From the NCBI RefSeq assembly GCF_017745275.1, contig NZ_JAGHZS010000011.1, forward strand, positions 62,001-126,000: a stretch of 64,000 bases of DNA, in the 5' to 3' direction. Source of the DNA: Chitinophaga sp. GTDB taxonomy: Bacteria > Bacteroidota > Bacteroidia > Chitinophagales > Chitinophagaceae. The notes under the pieces are model-generated. The model was not told where the DNA came from. It did no database searches and was given only the letters and a program-made list of their open reading frames with translations. Positions 57,282 to 64,000 of the stretch are shown here, piece after piece. The position numbers and the translations under genes are program-made. Every line of letters starts with the position of its first letter. Within the stretch, counting starts at the first letter, position 1.

Positions 57282-58601
57282 ATGAATACCATTCCACTGA
57301 CACAAAGCATACTTGGCTTACTGGCAGGCATTGGCCTCATTGTATTGCTCACCGCTCGCTTCAGGATACATGCTTTCTTCGCGTTGCTATTGGCCAGCAT
57401 TCTCACCGGTTGCATATTGGCGTTGCCCGTCACGGAAATTATTGATAGCATTAAAACAGGCATTGGTAAAATCCTTGGTTCATTAGGATTACTGATTATA
57501 CTTGGCACTACGCTGGGATTAATACTGGAGCATAGCGGCAGTACTACGGTGCTGGCCAAGGCTGTATTACGTATCACCGGTACCCAGCGCGCAGCCATGG
57601 CCATGAATATCATCGGCTACCTGGTAGGCATGCCCATCTTCTGTGATTCGGGATTTATTGTATTAAGTGGATTAAATAAAGCGCTGGCAAAACGTTCCGG
57701 TATTCCCATGATAGTAATGGCCTCTTCCCTGGCAACCGGGCTGTACGCCGTACACTGCCTCATGCCGCCACATCCGGGCATTACCGCCGCTACAGGCACG
57801 CTACAGGCGGAAACAGGGAAAGTGATGCTATATGGATTATTGATTGCTATTCCCGCATCTATCAGTGGTTACCTCTGGTCAGGATTTGCCGGTCGCCGGA
57901 TAGGCGTTGGCGTTAGCCCGGAAGATACGGCGATAGCTGATACCCGGGAAGGCCCGTCGATATGGATGTCAGTGCTGCCGGTAGTATTACCTGTTTTACT
58001 CATTGCCATCCGTTCACTCAGCGGCCTTGAAGTGAGTCACCCGTCCCGCTTCCTGCAACTCATGGCTATTTTAGGCATCCCGGAAGTAGCATTGAGCACC
58101 GGCATCCTGCTGGCGCTCACCCAACTAAAAAGTAATATGGGAAAAATATTGGCGGAAGGAGTCGAAAAAGCTGCGGGCATCCTGGTTATTATCGGTGGTG
58201 GTGGGGCCTTTGGAGCCATCCTCGCCAAAGCAGATATTGGTAGTCATATTGCACAAAACCAATCCATTGCCGCCCTGGGGTTGTTGTTGCCTTTCCTCGT
58301 CACTGCTTTATTGAAAACGGCCCAGGGTTCTTCTACCGTAGCGGTGATTGCTGCTGCGGCCATTATGCAACCGCTGTTGCCGCTCATGGGGCTGGATACC
58401 GCCAATGGACGCATTCTTTGCGTATTGGCTATGGGCGCCGGTTCTATGATGATATCACATACCAATGATGCCTATTTTTGGGTGATATCGAAATTCTCCG
58501 GGCTGGAGATCAAGGACATGCTGCGGGTATATAGTACCGGAACGATTGTAATGGCGGTGGTAGCTATTGCCGGCGTGTATACATTGTCGTTATTACTTTA
58601 A
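57282..58601 (+). CDS. GntP-family gluconate/sugar-acid:H+ symporter
   Basis: A 439-residue inner-membrane transporter with 12 or more hydrophobic segments. Signature stretches are GLLIILGTTLGLILEHSG, YLVGMPIFCDSGFIVLSGL, LYAVHCLMPPHPGITAA and MISHTNDAYFWVISKFSGL, all typical of the GntP family, which imports gluconate, glycerate or related acids with protons. The actual substrate is not evident. Its 3' end overlaps the convergent PLP-enzyme gene by 9 bp. Probably co-transcribed with the DUF218 gene. Confidence 0.92.
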   Translation: MNTIPLTQSILGLLAGIGLIVLLTARFRIHAFFALLLASILTGCILALPVTEIIDSIKTGIGKILGSLGLLIILGTTLGLILEHSGSTTVLAKAVLRITGTQRAAMAMNIIGYLVGMPIFCDSGFIVLSGLNKALAKRSGIPMIVMASSLATGLYAVHCLMPPHPGITAATGTLQAETGKVMLYGLLIAIPASISGYLWSGFAGRRIGVGVSPEDTAIADTREGPSIWMSVLPVVLPVLLIAIRSLSGLEVSHPSRFLQLMAILGIPEVALSTGILLALTQLKSNMGKILAEGVEKAAGILVIIGGGGAFGAILAKADIGSHIAQNQSIAALGLLLPFLVTALLKTAQGSSTVAVIAAAAIMQPLLPLMGLDTANGRILCVLAMGAGSMMISHTNDAYFWVISKFSGLEIKDMLRVYSTGTIVMAVVAIAGVYTLSLLL

Positions 58602-59813
58602 CGCCTGATCCAAATCATTCAATATATCCACAACATCCTCCAGTCCTACGCTCATCCGGATCAATCCATCTGAAATGCCTGCTTTTTCCCGGTCTTCTTT
58701 CTTCATGCCGGAATGCGTCATAGACGCCGGATGAGAGATCAGCGTATCTGTCGCACCAACAGACACTGCGCGTAAACACATTTGCAGGCGGTCAATAAAT
58801 CGTACGGCTGCCTCGAAACCATTTTTCAGTTCAAAGCTCATCACGGCACCGGGATGGCGCATCTGCCGGGCAGATAGTTCATAGTCCGGATGTGAAGGCA
58901 GACCGTTGAAATTCACGATGGCCACAGCGGGGTGTGCCTCCAGGAATTCCGCTACTGCCATGGCATTGCTGCAATGTTGCTTCATGCGCAACTCCAGCGT
59001 TTTGATACCCTGGATCAGCAGGAAGGTATCAAACGGATTGGCAGTGCCTCCTAACAGCTTTGCCGTTTTATTGATTTTCTGCATCGCGGCCAGGTCCTTA
59101 CCTAGCAGCACACCGCCGATGGCGCTGCCGTGTCCGTTCAGGAATTTGGTGGTGGAGTGGAAAACAAAATCAGCGCCATAACGGAAAGGCTGTTGCAGGT
59201 AAGGTGTGGCAAATGTGTTGTCTACACTTACTTTTACACCATGCGTGTGAGCAATCCCGCAGATGCCGGCAATATCCACACAACGCATAGAAGGATTGGC
59301 AGGCGATTCAATATGAATCATCCGGATATCGGGGCGGGTTTGCAGGAGCTGTTCTACCTGTGACAAATCATGCAAATCAGCGATCAACGCTTTTACGCCG
59401 AATTTCGGGAGGAAGTCAAATAAAAATTCATGGGTACCGCCGTAAAGCGAGTAATGCGTAAGCACTGTATCTCCGGAGGCAATATTAGCGAGGAACATGG
59501 TAGCCATGGCTCCCTGGCCACTGGCATGGAGGATAGCTTTTAACGTCAAAGGACTTCCATCTTCCCGTACAATACCAAAAGATTCCAGGGCCGCAATCAG
59601 CTGCTCTGCCACTGTTACCGTGGGATTACCAAAACGGGAATAAATATATCCAGGTGCTGCACCGGAAAAGCGGTCCATGCCCTGTTGGGCATTATCGAAT
59701 GTAAATGTTGAAGTAGCGTATATGGGCGCCAGGTGAGCATTCTCGCCCATCCCGGCCTGCGCAGCATGAATGGCTGCTGATGCCATTGTGCTAAATGGTG
59801 TATGATTTTCCAT
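58593..59813 (-). CDS. Trans-sulfuration PLP enzyme (cystathionine gamma-synthase/methionine gamma-lyase group)
   Basis: A 406-residue cytoplasmic PLP enzyme of the Cys/Met metabolism family. YSRFGNPTVTVAEQ and ASGQGAMATMFLAN form the N-terminal part, SVDNTFATPYLQQPFRYGADFVFHSTTKFLNGHG has the PLP lysine in STTKF, and the C-terminus has SVGATDTLISHPASMTHSGM and IRMSVGLEDVVDILNDL. It could make cystathionine or degrade methionine to methanethiol; the sequence alone does not decide. It is a single gene, convergent with the GntP-type gene. Confidence 0.9.
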   Translation of the reverse strand: MENHTPFSTMASAAIHAAQAGMGENAHLAPIYATSTFTFDNAQQGMDRFSGAAPGYIYSRFGNPTVTVAEQLIAALESFGIVREDGSPLTLKAILHASGQGAMATMFLANIASGDTVLTHYSLYGGTHEFLFDFLPKFGVKALIADLHDLSQVEQLLQTRPDIRMIHIESPANPSMRCVDIAGICGIAHTHGVKVSVDNTFATPYLQQPFRYGADFVFHSTTKFLNGHGSAIGGVLLGKDLAAMQKINKTAKLLGGTANPFDTFLLIQGIKTLELRMKQHCSNAMAVAEFLEAHPAVAIVNFNGLPSHPDYELSARQMRHPGAVMSFELKNGFEAAVRFIDRLQMCLRAVSVGATDTLISHPASMTHSGMKKEDREKAGISDGLIRMSVGLEDVVDILNDLDQALK

Positions 59814-59876
59814 GTTGTAAATTAATCGCTTCCCCTCTTCATATCCAATAAAAAATGATCAATGGAAAGAAAGCGC

Positions 59877-59907
59877 TTGCTGGAAAAGAGGAAATGATAT
59901 AATATTG
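59877..59907 (+). promoter_or_regulatory. Possible promoter of the ECF sigma gene
   Basis: TTG at 59877-59879 and TAATATTG at 59900-59907 (one mismatch to TAnnTTTG) are 20 bp apart, 25 bp before the TTG start codon. Confidence 0.4.
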
Positions 59908-59931
59908 ATGAGATAAAATACAGCACAGACA

Positions 59932-60519
59932 TTGAGTTTAACAGGCGACAGGCTTCTTTTTTTTCAAATTGCAGATGGAGATGAAACAGCCTTCCGTTCC
60001 TTGTATCATCGCTACAATGCCGTATTACTCGGATCTGTAAAAAAGCTCCTGAAATCAGATACCGCCGCGGAAGAAGTGCTCCAGGAAGTATTCCTGAAGG
60101 TTTGGCTGGTGCGGCATACCCTGCGGGAAATTGAAAATCCCGGTGGCTGGCTGTATACACTGGCCTCCAACTATTCCCTCTCCGCCCTTCGCAAACATGC
60201 CAGGGAAAAAAGCCGGCAGGATAATATCGAAGAAGTAGCGGATCATGAAGATGCTTCCGCCGGCATCTATGCCAGAGAACTACAGGCCCTGATCAAAGAT
60301 GCCGTAGAAAAATTACCCGCTTCCCGCCGGGAAGTTTTTATGATGAATACCCAGGAAGGCAAATCCCGCAAGGAAATAGCCGATGCCCTGGCCATATCTG
60401 AAAATACTGTAAAAAACCAGCTGGTCACCGCCCGCAAATTTATCCGCGAATACCTGGAAAAACAAACAGGAACGCGACTTCCTATCCTGCTGATTATACT
60501 CCTATCCAGATTTTTTTAA
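59932..60519 (+). CDS. ECF sigma factor of the third polysaccharide locus (TTG start)
   Basis: A 195-residue sigma factor. Region 2: FRSLYHRYNAVLLGSVKKLL and AEEVLQEVFLKVWLVR; region 4: LPASRREVFMMNTQEGKSRKEIADALAISENTVKNQL. A hydrophobic C-terminus (LLIILLSRFF) resembles the one at 45223. A TAA lies six codons upstream, and there is no in-frame ATG before region 2, so the TTG at 59932 is the likely start. The FecR gene follows after 44 bp. Confidence 0.92.
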   Translation: MSLTGDRLLFFQIADGDETAFRSLYHRYNAVLLGSVKKLLKSDTAAEEVLQEVFLKVWLVRHTLREIENPGGWLYTLASNYSLSALRKHAREKSRQDNIEEVADHEDASAGIYARELQALIKDAVEKLPASRREVFMMNTQEGKSRKEIADALAISENTVKNQLVTARKFIREYLEKQTGTRLPILLIILLSRFF

Positions 60520-60529
60520 TTTTTTTTTA

Positions 60530-60563
60530 AGACGCATAGTACACTTGTTGTTTCGGGGCGTCT
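60530..60563 (+). other. Inverted repeat abutting the FecR start codon
   Basis: AGACGC at 60530-60535 pairs with GCGTCT at 60558-60563, which ends immediately before the ATG. A short hairpin here could hold down translation of the anti-sigma gene. The stem is only 6 bp. Confidence 0.35.
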
Positions 60564-61745
60564 ATGAGCAAAGAAAGGGACTGTATCGTGGAAGCAAAAG
60601 AGTATTACCGGTTTTTATTGCATCGTTATTATAACGGTACCGCCACCGCTGCGGAAGAAGAAGAATTGTTTGCTGCACTGCGCACAAACGGTGATGAAGA
60701 CGCATGGACCACTCTCATCGGTGAACTTCATGCCTCCGCATTACCTGATCCGGCCTACAATCCGGCGCAGTATGAAGATGCCATCCAGGCCATTCTTCAA
60801 CCTGCCGCACCCGTGCGGAAAATCAGGTCGTACCGCTGGTACTATGCTGCTGCCGCCGTATTACTGCTAATCGCCGTAGGCGGTTACTGGCTGCAACGCC
60901 CTGCTACCAAAGCTCCCGCGACTGCCATGGCCACTAATGCCCACGACATAAAACCCGGTAAAAACGGCGCTGTACTCACGCTCGGCGATGGCAGCCAGGT
61001 AGTGCTGGACAGTTTAAATAATGGCGTGATCAGCACACAGCAAGGCACCAGGTTAGTGCTGCAGAACGGGCAGCTAAGCTATGATGCCACCAGCGCAGGC
61101 ACCGTCAACTATAATACAATGACCACACCACGTGGCCGCAAGTTCCAACTGCTGCTGCCCGATGGGACCCATGTATGGATGAATGCTGCCAGCTCCCTCA
61201 CCTTCCCTACTGCCTTCACCGGCCCAACCAGGAGCGTAACGCTTTCGGGAGAAGCCTACTTCGAAGTAGCCGCTCAACCCAATGCACCGTTCATCGTAAA
61301 AATGAATAATGAAACAAGCGTAGAAGTACTCGGCACACATTTTAATATCAGCGCTTACCCTGATGAGGCCCACCTCAGCACTACCCTGCTGGAAGGCGCC
61401 GTACAGGTAAAAGCACAGCAACAAACCAGGCGGCTGCAACCCGGGCAGCAACTGGATATCAACGCAACCACCGGCATAGCTACCCTCAACAAACAGGTAG
61501 ATACCCTCGCCGTCATCGCCTGGAAAAATGGGATCCTGAATTTCCAGGATAAAAAACTGACCACCGTCATCAGCATCATTGCCAGGTGGTATGATATTGA
61601 AGTAGTATATGAAACAACACCTCCGGATATCACCTTTGTGGGAGAAATCAACAGCGATGTAACACTCGCCACCGTACTCAATTTCCTGCGGGAATCAGGC
61701 ATGCACTTCCGGCTGGAGGGTAGAAAATTAATTATCAAAGATTAA
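60564..61745 (+). CDS. FecR-family anti-sigma factor
   Basis: A 393-residue inner-membrane regulator. The cytoplasmic N-terminus (about 1-90) has YYRFLLHRYYNGTATAAEEEEL, one membrane helix lies near residues 91-110 (WYYAAAAVLLLIAVGGYWL). The periplasmic FecR domain follows (YNTMTTPRGRKFQLLLPDGTHVWMNAASSL, VTLSGEAYFEVAA, VEVLGTHFNISAY), then a C-terminal DUF4974-like domain (ITFVGEINSDVTLATVLNFL). It holds the sigma factor encoded upstream until the SusC signals. Confidence 0.95.
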   Translation: MSKERDCIVEAKEYYRFLLHRYYNGTATAAEEEELFAALRTNGDEDAWTTLIGELHASALPDPAYNPAQYEDAIQAILQPAAPVRKIRSYRWYYAAAAVLLLIAVGGYWLQRPATKAPATAMATNAHDIKPGKNGAVLTLGDGSQVVLDSLNNGVISTQQGTRLVLQNGQLSYDATSAGTVNYNTMTTPRGRKFQLLLPDGTHVWMNAASSLTFPTAFTGPTRSVTLSGEAYFEVAAQPNAPFIVKMNNETSVEVLGTHFNISAYPDEAHLSTTLLEGAVQVKAQQQTRRLQPGQQLDINATTGIATLNKQVDTLAVIAWKNGILNFQDKKLTTVISIIARWYDIEVVYETTPPDITFVGEINSDVTLATVLNFLRESGMHFRLEGRKLIIKD

Positions 61746-61833
61746 AATAAATCTAACAACCAAACAACAACATGTTATAGGAAAACAGTGAACTAATGTT
61801 CCACCAGCAACGCCAGTATACCTGTAATAAAAA

Positions 61834-61862
61834 AGCCGAAGGTGTTTCGACCACCTCCGGCT
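61834..61862 (+). other. Hairpin between FecR and SusC genes
   Basis: AGCCGAAGGTG at 61834-61844 pairs with 61852-61862 with one mismatch. It lies in the 287-bp gap between the FecR and SusC genes. It may end or slow FecR transcription before the SusC promoter. The rest of the gap carries three copies of ATGCAAAG or ATGCAAAA (61877, 61927 and 61937) of unknown role. Confidence 0.45.
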
Positions 61863-62032
61863 AAAAGATTCCAGCTATGCAAAGCAGTTGAATATTCCGG
61901 ACAACTATTATTTACAAGCCAAATCAATGCAAAGCTATGCAAAAAATTGCTCTTTGTAACCAGGCCCGCTATGTACCTACACGAACAAAAGTACTGGCCA
62001 GGCACTGGTTTTCAACCAAAACGCTGTTAGTC

Positions 62033-64000
62033 ATGAAACTGACGTTTCTATTACTTACTACCGCACTGTTACAAGTACATGCCGCCGGGTACGGACAACT
62101 CCTTACCTGGTCCGGCAAAAATGTACCGGTAGAAAAAATCTTCCCCGTTATCCGGGTACAATCCGGCTACACCGTAGTAGCCAGCAGAGAAGTATTGGAA
62201 AAAGCCAATCCTGTTACCATGAAAGTGGAAAACGCTCCTATACAGGCTTTCCTCGACCTCATGCTGAAAGGGCAACCACTGAAATATGAAATCGTGAACA
62301 AATCGATTTTCATTTCTCCCAAAACTGCAGGTAACAACAACGACAACATGGTGGCCGCACCACCCATAGATGTGAGAGGAAAAGTCTTGGATGAAGCCGG
62401 CGCTCCACTGCCGGGCGTATCGGTAAGAGTAAAAGGTACCTCCCAGGGCGCCAGCACCAGCACTGATGGTACTTACTCCCTGCACATCACCGGCGAAGGC
62501 CCGCAGGTACTGGTATTCTCCTACCTCGGCATGACAACGCAGGAAGTCACCGTTACCGGCAGCGCTACTTTCAACGTCGTGATGAAAGCCTCCGTGGAAC
62601 AACAAACAGAAGTAGTGGTAGTGGGTTATGGTACGCAGAAAAGAAGTGACGTTACCGGCGCTATCGCCTCCGTACCTAAAGAACGCCTGCAGAACCTTCC
62701 TGTTACCAACGTTTTGCAATCGATTCAAGGAACTACTCCGGGCGTTAATATTGTAAGTAACAGTAGTAAGCCAGGCAGCTCTCCCGCCTTTTATTTACGC
62801 GGTCTTAAATCCATCAATGCCAGCAATGCACCATTAATTGTATTGGATGGTATCCCTTTCGCCGGTTCGTACAATGATATCAATCCAAATGATATCGCCT
62901 CCATCGACCTGCTGAAAGATGTATCTGCTTCCGCCATCTATGGCGCCAGGGGCGCGAATGGCGTGATCATGATCACCACTAAAAAAGGAAAAACAGGTAA
63001 ACCCGTTATCTCCTACAATGGCTACGCCGGACCGGAATACCAGAGCAATACCGTAAAGCAAATGAACGGGGAACAATACCGCACCAAAAATCACTGGTAC
63101 AATATCCAGGCCGGACGCCCCGATGCACCCGATTTACCTTACCTGACTGAACAACAAAATTTTGCCGCCGGAAAACCAGAAGTAGACTGGCTCAAAGAAA
63201 TCGCACAACAGGGATACATTCATAGCCATGAACTCAGCATCTCCGGTGGCACCGACAATGTGAAATACTATCTCTCCGGTACTTATCTGAAAGAAGAAGG
63301 TACTATCAAAGGGTTTCAGTATAACCGCGCCAGCATCCGCGCCAACATTGATGCAAATGTGACACCGTGGATGAAAACAGGCGTGAACATGTTCTTCGTA
63401 AACAACAACCAGGACGGTGGTAAAGCCACCCTGTTTGATGCCAACGCACTAAGTCCTTATGGCAGCCTTTACAATGCGGCGGGCGACTATGAAGTATATC
63501 CCATTGCACCACAAACACTGTATCAGAGTCCACTCATCAACCTGTATAATCCCGGGCTGGATCGTGGTAAAAATATGACCAGCAGCGGTTATGCAGAAAT
63601 AGCGCCGCCCTTCCTGAAAGGACTGAAATACCGGGTGAATGCTTCTTACTCTTTCCGTCCTAACCGCACCAGCGACTACTCCGGTCGTAAAATGGGCGAT
63701 ATGCAGGGAACAGCGAAAGTGTATAACGAAGAAAATAAACAGTGGATTGTAGAAAATCTCCTGACCTATAACCTGCGCGTAAAAAAACACCAGGTAGATT
63801 TCACCGCATTATACAGCGCACAACAAGACGAACAATTCACCTCACAACTGGATGCCAATACTTTTGTGAATGATAACCTCGACTTCAACAACCTGAAAGC
63901 TGCACAGGTGCAGAAAACCACTACGTCTTATACCGGCAGCGCCCTGGTATCACAGATGTTCCGCGCCAATTATAACTACGACAGCCGCTACCTCTTCACC
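62033..64000 (+). CDS. SusC/RagA-family TonB-dependent transporter with STN domain, cut by the window end
   Basis: The frame opens at the ATG at 62033 (MKLTFLLLTTALLQVHAAG) and stays open for 656 codons to the window edge. Residues about 22-95 form an STN signalling domain (KNVPVEKIFPVIRVQSGYTVV, PIQAFLDLMLKGQPL), then the carboxypeptidase-like domain (IDVRGKVLDEAGAPLPGVSV), and the plug (TEVVVVGYGTQKR, LKDVSASAIYGARGANGVIM). The STN domain fits control by the FecR/ECF pair upstream. The barrel C-terminus and any SusD lie outside the window. Confidence 0.93.
   Translation, partial: MKLTFLLLTTALLQVHAAGYGQLLTWSGKNVPVEKIFPVIRVQSGYTVVASREVLEKANPVTMKVENAPIQAFLDLMLKGQPLKYEIVNKSIFISPKTAGNNNDNMVAAPPIDVRGKVLDEAGAPLPGVSVRVKGTSQGASTSTDGTYSLHITGEGPQVLVFSYLGMTTQEVTVTGSATFNVVMKASVEQQTEVVVVGYGTQKRSDVTGAIASVPKERLQNLPVTNVLQSIQGTTPGVNIVSNSSKPGSSPAFYLRGLKSINASNAPLIVLDGIPFAGSYNDINPNDIASIDLLKDVSASAIYGARGANGVIMITTKKGKTGKPVISYNGYAGPEYQSNTVKQMNGEQYRTKNHWYNIQAGRPDAPDLPYLTEQQNFAAGKPEVDWLKEIAQQGYIHSHELSISGGTDNVKYYLSGTYLKEEGTIKGFQYNRASIRANIDANVTPWMKTGVNMFFVNNNQDGGKATLFDANALSPYGSLYNAAGDYEVYPIAPQTLYQSPLINLYNPGLDRGKNMTSSGYAEIAPPFLKGLKYRVNASYSFRPNRTSDYSGRKMGDMQGTAKVYNEENKQWIVENLLTYNLRVKKHQVDFTALYSAQQDEQFTSQLDANTFVNDNLDFNNLKAAQVQKTTTSYTGSALVSQMFRANYNYDSRYLFT

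Noticed and set aside
59898..59903. E. coli-like TATAAT upstream of the third-locus sigma gene
   Set aside because: Bacteroidota housekeeping promoters use TAnnTTTG; the overlapping TAATATTG with a TTG 20 bp upstream is the better reading.
62069..62728. 219-codon open frame on the minus strand
   Set aside because: It is antisense to the STN and plug domains of the truncated SusC gene, which is strongly supported.

Overview
The window looks like a chromosomal segment of a Bacteroidota bacterium, most likely a Chitinophagaceae member such as Chitinophaga (inferred). The signs are three SusC loci (two with SusD, one cut by the window end), two ECF sigma/FecR pairs, lipoproteins with SusD-type lipoboxes, a near absence of Shine-Dalgarno sites, and many Bacteroidota promoter elements (TAnnTTTG, sometimes with an upstream TTG). 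No rRNA, tRNA, CRISPR array, transposase gene or phage module was seen, and no gene-free stretch exceeds 300 bases.

Layout. 1-14.4 kb is mixed housekeeping and accessory content: three unrecognised genes, a Na+/H+ antiporter, a secreted thioredoxin, an NmrA-type oxidoreductase, 3-methyladenine glycosylase, an ECF sigma factor with a membrane partner, a GNAT acetyltransferase, Ada, an ECF42-type sigma factor with its YCII/DGPF partner, an SRPBCC protein and a degenerate epoxide hydrolase. 14.7-33.7 kb is the most interesting part: a LacI-type regulator and two transcription units that share its operator palindrome. The right-going unit has GH172 (DUF2961), alpha-ketoglutaric semialdehyde dehydrogenase, an L-fucose/D-arabinose dehydrogenase-like SDR, a UxaA-family dehydratase, a DUF6786-like lipoprotein, a 2-keto-3-deoxy-D-arabinonate dehydratase-like FAH protein and a FucP-like transporter. 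The left-going unit has GH116, SusC, SusD and an unknown secreted protein. Together they read as a D-arabinan/D-arabinose utilization locus: GH172 and GH116 release D-arabinofuranose, SusCD and FucP import it, and a non-phosphorylative pathway converts it to 2-oxoglutarate.

33.8-38.6 kb holds a phosphoesterase, an NmrA oxidoreductase divergent from an AraC regulator, a lipoprotein, and an AT-rich trio of small orphan genes resembling an immunity-gene island. 38.8-47.9 kb is a second polysaccharide utilization locus under ECF sigma/FecR control, with a secreted FAD oxidoreductase. 48.1-59.8 kb holds folD, two DinB proteins, an outer-membrane barrel, a Tat-exported Gfo/Idh/MocA oxidoreductase, an OmpA lipoprotein, a multidomain GH31, YdcF-like and GntP-family proteins, and a trans-sulfuration PLP enzyme. 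59.9 kb to the end begins a third ECF sigma/FecR/SusC locus, cut by the window edge.

Throughout the window, intergenic spaces carry long palindromes whose outer arms are arrays of 7-bp units (GAATTAC, GCAGAAA or CGCAAAG types) around a conserved core. Several are perfect inverted repeats of 38-54 bp per arm, and three run into the 3' end of a coding gene and supply its last codons and stop. They look like a family of small repeated elements that may also end transcription.
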